NCBI GenBank assembly: GCA_016719105.1 | Contig: JADKAQ010000023.1 | Span: 86,783 to 150,782 of the forward strand | DNA: 64,000 nucleotides | Source: Gemmatimonadota bacterium | GTDB lineage: Bacteria; Gemmatimonadota; Gemmatimonadetes; Gemmatimonadales; Gemmatimonadaceae | Direction of reading: 5' to 3' | Translations under genes and position numbers: made by a program | Shown here: piece after piece, positions 7,105-16,664 of the stretch | Position numbering within the stretch: the first letter of the stretch is position 1 | Layout: each line of letters starts with the position of its first letter | Notes under the pieces: generated by a model | Database searches by the model: none | What the model saw: only the letters and a program-made list of their open reading frames with translations | What the model was told of the DNA's origin: nothing

Positions 7105-9324
7105 TCAGACCGGGAAGAGCATCTCCCGGTACTTCGGCAGCGGCCAGAACTCGTCGCCGATGATCAGCTCGAGCGCGTCGCTCGCCGCGCGCACCGCGGC
7201 CATGGCGTCGGCCCCCTCGCTGGTGAGCAGCGTGGCGCACGGCGCCAGATCCTCGTGCAACGACTCGGCCTTGTCGATCACCTTGGCCAGTGCCTCACGC
7301 TTGGCCTTGAGCTGCTTGGCCAGCGCCCCCACCTCGTTGGCGCGCTCCACCTGCGGGATCTCCTTGATCCCCGCCGCCTTGGCCTGCGCGGCATTCGCCG
7401 CCAGCGCGCCCTGGTAGGAGTACGCCGCCGGAAGCACGAGCGTGTCGACCATCTCCTTGAGCGTGTGCAGCTCGATGAGGATGTCCTTCACGTAGCGCTC
7501 CATGCGCACATGGTAGCGCGACTCGAGCTCTTCCTTGCTCAGGATCCCCAGCGTGGCGAACAGGTCACGCGAACGCCGCGCCGTCAGCTGTCCCAGCGCC
7601 TCGGGGGTGCGGCGCAGGTTGAGCAGGCCGCGCTTGGCCGCTTCGACCACCCAGGCGGCCGAGTAGTTGTTCCCCTCGAACCGCACGTGCTTGGTCTCGC
7701 GGAACGTCTTGCGTACCACCTTCATCACCGCATCGTCGATCGACTTGGTGAGCTTCTTCTCCTCCTTGATCTCCGCCGTGATGTCGGCGATGGCCTCGGC
7801 CACCGCCGCGTTCACGAGCGTCACCGGGAAGGCGATCGACTGCGACCCGCCCACCGCGCGGAACTCGAACTTGTTCCCCGTGAAGGCGAACGGCGACGTG
7901 CGGTTGCGGTCGGTGTTGTCCTTCTCGATCTCGGGGAGCTTGTTCACACCTAACGAGATGAGCTGCTGCTCGGCGCTCTTGGCCGCCACCTTGCCGCTGG
8001 CGATCTCCTCGATCACGCGGGTGAGCATGTCGCCCATGAAGACCGAGATGATGGCCGGCGGCGCTTCGTTGGCGCCCAGGCGATGTTCGTTGCCCGACGT
8101 CGCAATCCCGGCGCGCAGCAGCCCGGCGTGCTTGTGGACGCCCTTGAGCACCGCCGCCAGGAAGACCAGGAAGCGGATGTTCTGGTGCGGCGTCTTCCCC
8201 GGCTTGAGCAGGTTGATCCCGTTCAGCTCGTTCTCCGACGTGATCGCCATCGCCCAGTTGCAGTGCTTCCCCGAGCCGTTGACGCCGGCAAAGGGCTTCT
8301 CGTGCACGATGGCCTGCAGCCCGTGGCGCAGCGCCACCCGGCGCAGCACGGACATGACGAGCTGGTTGTGGTCGACCGCGAGGTCGGTCTCTTCATAGAA
8401 GGGGGCCATCTCGAACTGGCACGGCGCCACCTCGTTGTGCCGCGTCACGATCGGCACGCCCAGCTTGTACAGCTCGTGCTCCACCTCGGCGATGCATGCC
8501 TGGATGCGCTCGGGGATGCCACCGAAGTAGTGGTCCTCGAGCTGCTGCCCACGCGGCGGCGGCGCCCCGATGAGGGTGCGGTTGGACATCACCAGGTCGG
8601 GACGCAGCGAGAAGTGCGTGCGGTCGATCAGGAAGTACTCCTGCTCGGGGCCTAACGTGGTGTAGACGCGCTGCACCCCCTTGTCGCCCAGCAGGGCGAG
8701 CAGGGCGATCGCCTTCTCGGAGAGGACATCCGACGACCGCAGCAGCGGCGTCATCTCGTCCAGCGCTTCGCCGTTGTAGCCGATGAAGACCGACGGGATG
8801 CACAGCGTGCGCACGTTCCCGGACTCGATGATGAAGACCGGCGAGGCCGGGTTCCACGCCGTGTAGCCGCGCGCTTCCCACGTCGCGCGCAGCCCGCCCG
8901 ACGGGAACGACGAGGCGTCCGGCTCCGACTGGATGAGCTGCGACGCCGAGAACTGCTCGATGACCTGCTGGTTCTCGTCGAAGGTCAGGAAGGCATCGTG
9001 CTTCTCGGCCGTGAGCCCGGTCTGCGGCTGGAACCAGTGCGTGAAGTGCGTGGCACCACGCGAGACCGCCCAGTCACGAATGGCCTGAGCCACCGTGGGG
9101 GCGATGTCGGCGTCGAGCTTCTTCCCGAGACGGACGGAGGCGCTGAGCTTGGCGAAGACGTCCTTCGGCAGCTTGGAGCGCATCTGCTTCACACCAAAGG
9201 TGTTGATGCCGAAGAGCTCCGAGACGCTGGCCTTGTCGCCAGACGGCGAGGGCGCCGACTTGGCGCCGCGAGCCGCAATCGCCTGGAGCGCAGAGCGGCG
9301 AGCGCTGTGGTTCGAGCTGGACAT
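7105..9324 (-). CDS. glnN: Type III glutamine synthetase (GlnN family)
   Basis: The 739-residue length fits GSIII, which is much larger than GSI (about 470). GSIII makes glutamine from glutamate, ammonia and ATP as a dodecamer. Recognisable segments are the N-terminal ELFGINTFGVKQMRSKLP near residue 32, GPEQEYFLIDR near 225, the catalytic core TRHNEVAPCQFEMAP near 290, NGSGKHCNWAM near 350, and GNEHRLGANEAPPAIIS near 415. The ATG at 9324 is chosen because the protein then begins MSSSNHSARRS; an open frame extends further upstream but looks like untranslated leader. No good Shine-Dalgarno is visible. It stands alone, with two hairpins after the stop and an inverted repeat about 100 bp upstream. 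Confidence 0.93.
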   Translation of the reverse strand: MSSSNHSARRSALQAIAARGAKSAPSPSGDKASVSELFGINTFGVKQMRSKLPKDVFAKLSASVRLGKKLDADIAPTVAQAIRDWAVSRGATHFTHWFQPQTGLTAEKHDAFLTFDENQQVIEQFSASQLIQSEPDASSFPSGGLRATWEARGYTAWNPASPVFIIESGNVRTLCIPSVFIGYNGEALDEMTPLLRSSDVLSEKAIALLALLGDKGVQRVYTTLGPEQEYFLIDRTHFSLRPDLVMSNRTLIGAPPPRGQQLEDHYFGGIPERIQACIAEVEHELYKLGVPIVTRHNEVAPCQFEMAPFYEETDLAVDHNQLVMSVLRRVALRHGLQAIVHEKPFAGVNGSGKHCNWAMAITSENELNGINLLKPGKTPHQNIRFLVFLAAVLKGVHKHAGLLRAGIATSGNEHRLGANEAPPAIISVFMGDMLTRVIEEIASGKVAAKSAEQQLISLGVNKLPEIEKDNTDRNRTSPFAFTGNKFEFRAVGGSQSIAFPVTLVNAAVAEAIADITAEIKEEKKLTKSIDDAVMKVVRKTFRETKHVRFEGNNYSAAWVVEAAKRGLLNLRRTPEALGQLTARRSRDLFATLGILSKEELESRYHVRMERYVKDILIELHTLKEMVDTLVLPAAYSYQGALAANAAQAKAAGIKEIPQVERANEVGALAKQLKAKREALAKVIDKAESLHEDLAPCATLLTSEGADAMAAVRAASDALELIIGDEFWPLPKYREMLFPV

Positions 9325-9425
9325 GAGGGTCGGTCGGGACGGAGGTGGGACGGCGGAACGACGGGATGTACCGATGGCGGCGATCGGGCGAAATCCGTGC
9401 CGGTCGGTAAAGATGTAAGGCCAAA

Positions 9426-9442
9426 CGTGCAAATACTGCACG
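9426..9442. promoter_or_regulatory. Inverted repeat upstream of glutamine synthetase
   Basis: CGTGCA and TGCACG flank the 5-base spacer AATAC, about 100 bp before the glnN start, within the most AT-rich stretch of the region. It has the form of a regulator-binding site. I see no clear sigma-54 GG/GC spacing, so nitrogen control is only a guess. Confidence 0.35.
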
Positions 9443-9554
9443 CTTTGTAACGCAGTGTGCTCGAAATTAAGCGTCTGCCGTGGGCTCAATGCAACTTGTC
9501 GTGCGAAAAACGCACGAAAGAACGAGCAGCGGCAACCGGGCGAGCTCCCCCGAC

Positions 9555-11039
9555 CTACATCCCGAAAATCGTGCGGACCCGATCTCCCAACGCTTTGGGA
9601 GTAAAGGGTTTAGGCAGGAACGCCGCACCACGCGGCAATCGCACGGCCTCGCCGGCAGCCATCGCCGAAGCACCGGACGAGAAGAGCACGCGCGCGTCGG
9701 GACGCGCCGCTACGAGGCAGGCAGCCAACTCCACCCCGCTCAGCCCCGGCATCATCACGTCGGTCACCAGGAGGTCGGCGACCGACGGATCGCGCGAGAC
9801 CAGCATCAGCGCCTCATCGGCATCGGACGCCTCCGATACGCGATACCCCTCGCGGCGCAGCGTTCGCGCGGCGACACGACGAACCGTCTCCTCGTCATCG
9901 ACCACCAACACGGAACGTGTCGAGGCGGGCGAGTCGATGCGCTGCGCCGGTCTGCTGGACAGCGTCGGGAGGAGAAGGGAGAAGGTGGTGCCGAGGCCGG
10001 GTTGGCTCTCGCAGAGGACGTACCCTCCCATCTGCGTGGTCGAGCCGAAGACGTGCGACAGCCCGAGCCCCTCGCGCCCGCGCGTCGAAAAGAGCGGCTC
10101 GAAGCAGCGCTCGCGCGTGATCGCGTCCATCCCGACGCCGGAGTCGCGGACCTCGACGCAGGCGTAGCGCCCGGGGCGCACGACGGCGTGCACCGCCCGA
10201 CGTGGGGTGAGGTACTCCGCGCCGCTGGTGCAGATGCGAAGCTCACCGCCGGCGGGCATGGCATCGCGTGCGTTGCGCGCGAGATGCAGGATCGAGGCTT
10301 CGAGTTGCGACAGGTCGATGATGGACTGCCCGGCGTCGGTGGCGAGGTCGAGCACGACGCGCACCTGATCGCCGACAATCCGATGGAGGGTGGCCTCGAG
10401 CGCCGCGATCGCACGCGAGAGGTCGGTGCGCTGCGGAGACGTCGTTCGCGCAGTCGACGACCGCGCGAGCTCCCGCGTGAGGACGGCGGCGCGCTCGGCG
10501 GCGCGACGAATGGTGTCGATGTCGCCGCGCGCCACGTCGCGCGGGGCGAGCTCGCCGGCGATCAGCTCCGCGGATCCCGAGATGGCGGTGAGCAGTTCGG
10601 AAAATTCATGCGACAGGGCGATGGCGACACGGCCGACGCGCTCCAGCGCCCGCGCATCGCGCAGCGACGCCTCGAGCGCACGCCGTGGCGTGAGGTCCTG
10701 CAGCTGCGCCCATCGCCACCCGGGAGGGGCACCGGCGTCCATCGATCGAATGGTGATAGAGACCGCCGTCCGTTCGTCGCCGTCCAGCGCTCCCTCCGTC
10801 GACCAGCTCCCCCCGCTCCCCACGGCGCCGTCGAGGACGATCCGCTCGCGGGTGGCCGCATCGACGAGGGCGAGGAACTCCCCCCCGTCGCGGGCGACGC
10901 CGCTGCGCTCCAGCAAACGAATCGCACTTCGGTTTCCCCACTGCAGTCGCCACCACTCATCAACGACGAAGACGGCGTCCGCGAGCGATTCGGCGATGGC
11001 GCGAAAGGCGGTGTCTGTGGGGTAGGAGGATTCGGGCAT
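9555..11039 (-). CDS. Hybrid sensor histidine kinase with C-terminal receiver, soluble
   Basis: The 494-residue protein has a PAS-like sensor at about residues 8-120 (SLADAVFVVDEWWRLQWGN). A phosphoacceptor helix follows, with ALSHEFSELLTAISG (His near 143). The ATPase domain has NARDAMP, DSGVGM and GLGLSHVFG. A receiver domain comes from about 375, with VVDDEE, phosphoacceptor LVTDVMMP (Asp near 423) and the conserved lysine in PKPFTP. No membrane segments are present, so it should sense a cytoplasmic signal or partner. The phosphorelay would pass from His to the C-terminal Asp, with the output regulator elsewhere. The start MPESSYPTD at 11039 is preferred; an upstream in-frame extension is basic and proline-rich. 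It is divergent from the M15 peptidase gene. Confidence 0.85.
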   Translation of the reverse strand: MPESSYPTDTAFRAIAESLADAVFVVDEWWRLQWGNRSAIRLLERSGVARDGGEFLALVDAATRERIVLDGAVGSGGSWSTEGALDGDERTAVSITIRSMDAGAPPGWRWAQLQDLTPRRALEASLRDARALERVGRVAIALSHEFSELLTAISGSAELIAGELAPRDVARGDIDTIRRAAERAAVLTRELARSSTARTTSPQRTDLSRAIAALEATLHRIVGDQVRVVLDLATDAGQSIIDLSQLEASILHLARNARDAMPAGGELRICTSGAEYLTPRRAVHAVVRPGRYACVEVRDSGVGMDAITRERCFEPLFSTRGREGLGLSHVFGSTTQMGGYVLCESQPGLGTTFSLLLPTLSSRPAQRIDSPASTRSVLVVDDEETVRRVAARTLRREGYRVSEASDADEALMLVSRDPSVADLLVTDVMMPGLSGVELAACLVAARPDARVLFSSGASAMAAGEAVRLPRGAAFLPKPFTPKALGDRVRTIFGM

Positions 11040-11215
11040 CTCTGGGCAAACGCGCGGAGGGGGCGTGGCGCAACACGGTGACCTGCAGCGCCTTCCCGGC
11101 GTGACCGCGGGTGCGAGGGGACCGTCCAGCGACGGCCGCGACCGAGGGGCCCGCCCCACACGCCATCATCGCTCGTTAGGACGGAACCGCTCGCCACACC
11201 CATTACCTTCCTCCC

Positions 11216-12232
11216 ATGTCGCCGGACGTCTCGCCGGGCGCGCCCTCCGCCTCGTGGGGGCGGCGCATCCTCCTGATCGTGGTCGCGCTGCTGGCGCTGG
11301 TCGCCGTCGCCAAACTCACGGCGATGGCGCGCGACTTCCTGGCGGGAACGGGGGGCGGGGTGACCGCGGTGGGACCGAACGACCTGCCACCGATCCCGTC
11401 GCTCCCCTCGAGCGCCACGGTGACGCTCCCCGATTCGTTCGCTGGGCGAAGCGGTGCACTGCGATTTCGCGTGCTGAGCGCTGCCGAGGCGCTGGCGGTC
11501 CCGGGCTTCGTGGCGACCTACGGGGAACGGGCGCTGCACGCCCCTGCGGTGCACATGACCACGCGCCCCGAGGACTCGTCGGCCTTTGCCCTCATCGTGC
11601 TCCGTCCGTTCGGGGCCAAGAAAGGCGACATCCTCAATGGCTATCGCTTGGGGCGCTGGCCGGCCGAGCGGTGGATCATGGCGCGCAACTACTTCAATCC
11701 CGACGGCTTCGTCGAGGTCACGCCAGCCAACGTGAACTTGCAGCTGTCGGCACACTTCACGCTGGGCGACTTCCTGACGCACGACCAGCGCACCGTCTGG
11801 CCCAAGTACGTCGTGCTCGAGGAGAAGCTCATCGACAAGCTGGAGCTGGTGCTGGCCGACCTGGAGGCGCATGGCATTCCGGCGGGGCAGGTGAAGGTGC
11901 TCTCGGGGTTCCGGGCGCCGTACTACAACGACCGTGGGGTGGGGGAGGGGATGGCGCGCGCGAGCCGTCACCAGTTCGGCGATGCCGCCGACCTCGTCGT
12001 CGATGACGACGGCAACGGACGCATGGACGACCTCAATCGCGATGGCGTCCTGGATGTGCGCGACACCGCCCCCATCTCGGCCGCGATCGCGCGGGTGGAG
12101 AAGGCGCACCCCGAACTGGCGGGAGGGCTGGGGACATACCAGGCGACGGGGCCGAGCGGTCCGTTTGCGCACGTGGATGTGCGCGGCACGAGTGCACGCT
12201 GGGAAAGCGGGTGGTGGAAGCGTCGTCGGTGA
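11216..12232 (+). CDS. Membrane-anchored M15-family D-Ala-D-Ala carboxypeptidase-like protein
   Basis: The 338-residue product has one N-terminal membrane segment (about residues 16-37, RRILLIVVALLALVAVAK) and a catalytic domain in the last 150 residues. Signature parts are HFTLGDFL near 180, SGFRAPYYN near 230, the zinc site SRHQFGDAADL near 252 (His and Asp ligands) and the last ligand HVDVRG near 319. This matches M15-type peptidases, which trim peptidoglycan peptides. An extra DDDGNGRMDDLNRDG segment after the zinc motif resembles a calcium-binding loop. The middle region (residues 50-170) is not recognisable. The gene is monocistronic and is followed by an 11-bp tandem repeat. Confidence 0.8.
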   Translation: MSPDVSPGAPSASWGRRILLIVVALLALVAVAKLTAMARDFLAGTGGGVTAVGPNDLPPIPSLPSSATVTLPDSFAGRSGALRFRVLSAAEALAVPGFVATYGERALHAPAVHMTTRPEDSSAFALIVLRPFGAKKGDILNGYRLGRWPAERWIMARNYFNPDGFVEVTPANVNLQLSAHFTLGDFLTHDQRTVWPKYVVLEEKLIDKLELVLADLEAHGIPAGQVKVLSGFRAPYYNDRGVGEGMARASRHQFGDAADLVVDDDGNGRMDDLNRDGVLDVRDTAPISAAIARVEKAHPELAGGLGTYQATGPSGPFAHVDVRGTSARWESGWWKRRR

Positions 12233-12250
12233 GGCGAGCGGCGCGGGCAA

Positions 12251-12336
12251 CCGCACGCACCGCACGCGAACCGCACGCGAACCGCACGCGAGCCGCACGC
12301 GAGCCGCACGTGAGCAGCATTGGAGCCGCATCGGCG
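12251..12336 (+). repeat. 11-bp tandem repeat, about seven degenerate copies
   Basis: The unit CCGCACGCGAA/G repeats at 12260, 12271, 12282, 12293 and 12304, with a shorter copy before and two decayed copies after. It begins 18 bp past the M15 peptidase stop. There are no spacers, so it is not a CRISPR array. Copy number decays toward the 3' end. Confidence 0.85.
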
Positions 12337-12474
12337 CGAGACCCTGAACCGCGGCACGAGCGGCCGATCGCGGCTGGCGCCGCGCGAGCGGTGCGGTAGG
12401 ATGTAGCCACGCCAGCGTCGTCCGAGATTCGCCCGCCGTGCGGCTGGCCCTCGCCCCACCCTCCTCACGCACTC

Positions 12475-13818
12475 ATGCCTGCCATCACGCTCGCGCTGCA
12501 GCTCCTCGCGATCACGCACGTCACGCTGATCGACCCCGATGTCTCGGCCGTGCGCCGCGACATGACGATCGTGGTGCGTGGGTCGCACGTCGAGGCGGTC
12601 GGCGCGAGTGCGACGACCGCCGTGCCTGCCGGGGCGCGAGTGATCGAGGGGCGCGGCAAGTACGTGATTCCCGGGATGTGGGACATGCACGTCCACGCCG
12701 ACGCCAGCGGTGGGCGCGCGCTGCTGCCGCTGTTCGTCGCCGCCGGCGTCACCGGGGTGCGCGACATGAATGGCTCCCTGTCACGGCTGCGTGGGTGGCA
12801 GCGCGAGATCGCGGCCGGGACGCTCGTCGGGCCACGCCTGGTCATCTCCGGTCCGTACATCATCGGGCGCGACCTCCCGCCTGCGCTCGGGATGCCGTAC
12901 CTGCGCGCGAGCGACGAGGCCAGCGCGACGCGGGGCGTCGACTCGCTGGTGGCGTTAGGCGTGGACTTCGTGAAGGTGCACGGCTTCCTCACGCCGACGG
13001 CGTACTTCGCCGCCGCCCGCGCGGCGCGACGCAAGGGCATCACCTTTGCCGGACACGTCACGCTGCCGGTGACGCCGCTCCAGGCATCGGACTCGGGGCA
13101 GCGCTCGCTCGAGCATCTCTACGCCTTCCTGAATGAGTGCACGCCCGCCGACTCGGCGGTGATCGCCCGCGGGATCGCGTTGCAGCGCTACGTGATGGGG
13201 GAGTGCACGTCGGTGTCGCAGCAAGCGATGTACGCCAGGCTGGCGCGCAACCGCACGTGGGTGACGCCCACGCTCACGGTGCAGCGCATGCTGTCGGAGA
13301 TGCGCGTCCCGATCGTCCCGGGCGACAGCACCGCGCAGTTCTACGGCGACTCGTTGATGCTGCGGTTGGCGATGGAGATGGAGCTGCCGCCCACGCCGCC
13401 CCCGGGCTCGGTGGCCGCGGGTGAGGCGTTGTTCGCGCGGCGCATGGCGCTGGTCGGGGCGCTGCATCGCGCCGGCGTCCCGATCCTCGGCGGAACTGAC
13501 GCACCGCTGGCGGTCGGCGGCCCGGGTGCGGGGATCGTCGGCGAGCTGGAGCTGCTGGTGCAGTCGGGACTCACCCCCCGTGAGGCGTTGCGCACCGTCA
13601 CCACCGAACCGGCGCGTTACCTCGCCGCCGATTCGCTCGGCACGGTGGCGCGCGGGAAGGTGGCCGACCTGGTCGTGCTCGATGCCGACCCGCTGGTGCA
13701 GGTGACGAACCTGCGCCGCATCCACGCGGTCGTGGCCAACGGTCGTGTGTTCGATGCCGCGGCGCGCGAGGCCCTGTTCCAGGCGGCGCGGCGCGCGGCG
13801 CGTCCGGCGGGTCGTTGA
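12475..13818 (+). CDS. Amidohydrolase-superfamily enzyme
   Basis: This 447-residue metal-dependent hydrolase begins with a small beta-sandwich and then the metal-binding HxH motif in GMWDMHVHAD near residue 70. Further ligands are likely in FAGHVTLP near 190 and RSLEHLY near 215, and the final catalytic Asp in GGTDAPLAVGG near 345. It ends with the returning sandwich strands VADLVVLDADPL. It belongs with imidazolonepropionase/prolidase-like amidohydrolases; the true substrate is unknown, but cyclic amides or dipeptides are usual. The ATG at 12475 leaves only a short hydrophobic N-terminus and no convincing signal peptide, so export is uncertain. It lies 19 bp upstream of lutA and may share its transcript. 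Confidence 0.83.
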   Translation: MPAITLALQLLAITHVTLIDPDVSAVRRDMTIVVRGSHVEAVGASATTAVPAGARVIEGRGKYVIPGMWDMHVHADASGGRALLPLFVAAGVTGVRDMNGSLSRLRGWQREIAAGTLVGPRLVISGPYIIGRDLPPALGMPYLRASDEASATRGVDSLVALGVDFVKVHGFLTPTAYFAAARAARRKGITFAGHVTLPVTPLQASDSGQRSLEHLYAFLNECTPADSAVIARGIALQRYVMGECTSVSQQAMYARLARNRTWVTPTLTVQRMLSEMRVPIVPGDSTAQFYGDSLMLRLAMEMELPPTPPPGSVAAGEALFARRMALVGALHRAGVPILGGTDAPLAVGGPGAGIVGELELLVQSGLTPREALRTVTTEPARYLAADSLGTVARGKVADLVVLDADPLVQVTNLRRIHAVVANGRVFDAAAREALFQAARRAARPAGR

Positions 13819-13837
13819 CGGCACGCGCCCGCCGCTG

Positions 13838-14605
13838 ATGCGAGTCGCCCTCTTCGCGCCCTGCTTCGTCGATCAGCTTGTTCCATCCGCGGCGATCGCC
13901 GCGGTGCGCGTGCTCGAACGACTCGGCGTGGAGGTCGCACTGCCCGGTGGCGCGGCGTGTTGCGGGCAACCCCCCGCCAACGCGGGGTTCGCCGCCGCCG
14001 GCGAGCCGGCGCTCGATCGATTCGTGCAGACGTTCGCACCGTACGATTACGTCGTCGTCCTGTCCGGCAGCTGCACGGTGCACGTGAAGGGCCACGCCGC
14101 GGCGCTCGGTCCCGCGGGAGCCCGCGTGGCGGCGCGCACCATCGAGTTCTGCACCTTCCTGCACGACATCGTTGGCCTTGCGGCGGTGCGTGCGCTCGGC
14201 GCCAGCTGTCGCGAGCGGGTCGCGGTGCACGTGGGCTGTCACGCGTTGCGCGGGCTCGACCTCGCGACGCCGAGCGAGCTGCAGCGCCCGGCGGTGGACA
14301 AGGTGCGCGCCTTGCTCGAGACCGTCGACGGCCTCTCCTTCGCGACGCTGGGCCGCCGCGATGAGTGTTGCGGCTTTGGCGGGAGCTTCAGCGTGAGTGA
14401 GCCCGCGGTCTCCACGCGCATGGGGCGAGATCGGCTGCACGACATGCGCACGCACGGCGCGACGGCGATCGTCTCCACGGACGTCTCGTGCGTGTTGCAC
14501 CTGCAGGGGATCGATCGTGCGTCGGGCGGTGCGCTCCCCATGTGGCACGTGGCGGAGGTGCTGGCCCGCCGTGGGGCGACCGACGACGCCACGACTGCGC
14601 CATGA
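13838..14605 (+). CDS. lutA: L-lactate oxidation protein LutA (CCG-domain Fe-S protein)
   Basis: This 255-residue protein has two cysteine-rich CCG domains: CCGQPPANAG near residue 42 with its partner cysteines, and GCHALRG near 133 with DECCGFGGSFS near 178. It is the LutA/YkgE subunit of the LutABC complex that oxidises L-lactate to pyruvate, and the CCG domains bind a 4Fe-4S cluster. The start at 13838 gives MRVALFAPCFVD, the usual family N-terminus. The stop overlaps the lutB start as ATGA, so translation is coupled. Length is normal for the family. Confidence 0.92.
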   Translation: MRVALFAPCFVDQLVPSAAIAAVRVLERLGVEVALPGGAACCGQPPANAGFAAAGEPALDRFVQTFAPYDYVVVLSGSCTVHVKGHAAALGPAGARVAARTIEFCTFLHDIVGLAAVRALGASCRERVAVHVGCHALRGLDLATPSELQRPAVDKVRALLETVDGLSFATLGRRDECCGFGGSFSVSEPAVSTRMGRDRLHDMRTHGATAIVSTDVSCVLHLQGIDRASGGALPMWHVAEVLARRGATDDATTAP

Positions 14606-16029
14606 CGCCGACCCACACGGAGCATCGCCGGCTCCCCATTTTCGACGCCAACGGCGCCGTGGACCACGCCGCGGGGGCCGCGCTGTTCAACGCCGACGTC
14701 GAGCGCACCGGGTGGCACGACGGCGCGCTCTGGTTCGTGCGCGAGAAGCGCGACCGTGCCGCCGCCACCGTCCCCGAGTGGGAGGCGCTGCGCGACCTCG
14801 CGTCGGCCATCAAGACGCACACGCTGTCGCGGCTGGACGAGTATCTCGCGCTGTTCGAGCGGCGGGCCACCGCGCGCGGGATCACGGTGCACTGGGCGCG
14901 TGACGCCGCCGAGCATAACGAGATCGTGCACGGGATCCTGGCGGCGCGCGGGGCGCGGCGCATGGTCAAGAGCAAGTCCATGCTGACCGAGGAGTGCGGG
15001 CTCAACGACTACCTGGCCGCGCGCGGGATCGAGGTCGTCGACACCGACCTGGGCGAGCGCATCGTGCAGCTGCGGCACGAGCCGCCGAGCCACATCGTGA
15101 TGCCGGCCATCCACCTGAAGAAGGAGGAGATCGGCGAGACCTTCCACGAGCACCTGGGGACGCCGGCGGGGCTCGCCGATCCCGATGTGCTCACCGCGGC
15201 GGCCCGCGTGCACCTGCGCGAGCGCTTCCTGGGGGCGGACGCGGCGCTCACCGGGGTGAACTTCGGGATCGCGGAGACCGGTGGGATCGTCGTGATCACG
15301 AATGAAGGGAACGCCGACCTCGGAACGGCGCTGGCGCCGGTGCACATCGCCTCGATGGGGATCGAGAAGCTCGTGCCGCGCGCCGCGGACCTCGGCGTCT
15401 TCCTGCGATTGCTGGCACGGAGCGCCACCGGGCAGGCGAGCAGCGTGTACGCCTCGCACATGCACGCACCACGGCCCGGGCAGGCGATGCACGTGGTGCT
15501 GGTCGACAACGGGCGCAGCACGCAGTTGGGGCGCGCCGACTTCTGGGGATCGCTCAAGTGCATTCGGTGCGCGGCCTGCATCAACACGTGCCCGGTGTAC
15601 CGGCGTTCCGGCGGGTACAGCTACGGCTCGACCGTTCCCGGTCCCATCGGGTCGGTGCTCACGCCGGGGCTCGACCTCGCGAAGTACGCCGCGCTCCCGT
15701 TTGCCAGCACGCTGTGCGGATCGTGCAGTGCGGTCTGCCCGGTCAAGGTCGACCTCGACGCGCAGCTCTATCGGTGGCGCCAGCAGGTGGTGGCGGCCGG
15801 GCACGTATCGCCGGCCAAGGGGTGGTTCATGCGACGACTGGGCGGGATGCTCGCCGATCCCGAGCTGTTGCAACTGGCGGGATCGGCCGCGCGCGTGGCG
15901 TTGCGTGTGCTGCCGTCGGCCCTAGCGCGTCGCCTGGCCGGGGGGTGGGGGGCGACGCGGGCACTGCCGGAGGCGCCGCGTGGCAGCTTCCGCGAGTGGC
16001 GCCGTGCCAACCGCCCCGGCGAGCCATGA
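14602..16029 (+). CDS. lutB: L-lactate oxidation iron-sulfur protein LutB
   Basis: The 475-residue product matches LutB/YkgF. Its N-terminal LUD domain (residues 1-300) includes VKSKSMLTEECGLNDYL, and a ferredoxin-like domain has two 4Fe-4S motifs, CIRCAACINTCPVYRR near residue 318 and CGSCSAVCPVKVDLD near 373. It is the electron-transfer core of the lactate-oxidising complex. Its start overlaps lutA by ATGA and its stop overlaps lutC by ATGA, so the three subunits are made in fixed ratio. No lactate permease or LutR-type regulator is adjacent. Confidence 0.94.
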   Translation: MTPTHTEHRRLPIFDANGAVDHAAGAALFNADVERTGWHDGALWFVREKRDRAAATVPEWEALRDLASAIKTHTLSRLDEYLALFERRATARGITVHWARDAAEHNEIVHGILAARGARRMVKSKSMLTEECGLNDYLAARGIEVVDTDLGERIVQLRHEPPSHIVMPAIHLKKEEIGETFHEHLGTPAGLADPDVLTAAARVHLRERFLGADAALTGVNFGIAETGGIVVITNEGNADLGTALAPVHIASMGIEKLVPRAADLGVFLRLLARSATGQASSVYASHMHAPRPGQAMHVVLVDNGRSTQLGRADFWGSLKCIRCAACINTCPVYRRSGGYSYGSTVPGPIGSVLTPGLDLAKYAALPFASTLCGSCSAVCPVKVDLDAQLYRWRQQVVAAGHVSPAKGWFMRRLGGMLADPELLQLAGSAARVALRVLPSALARRLAGGWGATRALPEAPRGSFREWRRANRPGEP

Positions 16030-16664
16030 GCGCCCGCGACGACATCCTGCGCGCGGTGCGGGCGGCGCGCGGGGCGACCTTCGCCGGGGGCGAGCCGCCG
16101 CCGCTCCCCGCGCTGCCCGCTGCCCCGCGCGTGTGGGGGGAGGCGGCCGTGGGGTTGGTGGAGCAGTTCACGGCGGCGGCGTTGGCGGCCGCGTCGAACG
16201 TGGTGCGCATCACGCGCGCGGCACTGCCACAGGTGATCGAGGCGACGGCCGGAGTGACACCGTCAGCTGCATCGGGGCGTGTGGGCGATGATCTGCGCGT
16301 GCTGTCGATGGTGGCGGCGATCCCGGGGACGGTCGCACTCCCCGACGACCCGCACGCGCTGGCGCAGCTCGACCTCTTCGTTTGCGAAGGGGTGATCGGC
16401 GTGGCGGAGAACGGCGCGATCTGGCTGCCCGCCTCACAGCTCGGGGAGCGCGCGGCACTCGTGCTCGCCACCGAGGTGATCGTCGTTCTGGCGCGCTCCG
16501 CGATCGTCCCCACCATGCACGCGGCGTACGCCGCGGTCGACGTGAGTGCCGAGGCGTTCGGCGTCTTCCTCGCCGGGCCGTCGAAAACGGCCGACATCGA
16601 GCAGTCGTTGGTGATCGGCGCACACGGCGCCAAGGGGCTCACGGTCTGCCTGGTCGACGACTGA
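16026..16664 (+). CDS. lutC: L-lactate oxidation protein LutC (LUD domain)
   Basis: This 212-residue LUD-domain protein has the family motif AGPSKTADIEQSLVIGAHG near the C-terminus (about residues 180-198). It is the third subunit of LutABC and overlaps lutB by four bases. The N-terminal 40 residues are proline- and alanine-rich. The last codons GTC-GAC-GAC-TGA form the first unit of a 12-bp tandem repeat that continues past the stop codon, so repeat expansion may once have altered the C-terminus. Confidence 0.9.
   Translation: MSARDDILRAVRAARGATFAGGEPPPLPALPAAPRVWGEAAVGLVEQFTAAALAAASNVVRITRAALPQVIEATAGVTPSAASGRVGDDLRVLSMVAAIPGTVALPDDPHALAQLDLFVCEGVIGVAENGAIWLPASQLGERAALVLATEVIVVLARSAIVPTMHAAYAAVDVSAEAFGVFLAGPSKTADIEQSLVIGAHGAKGLTVCLVDD

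Noticed and set aside
12251..12336. CRISPR array
   Set aside because: Units of 11 bp follow each other without spacers and decay in sequence; the same holds at 16661 and 20901. No cas gene is present.
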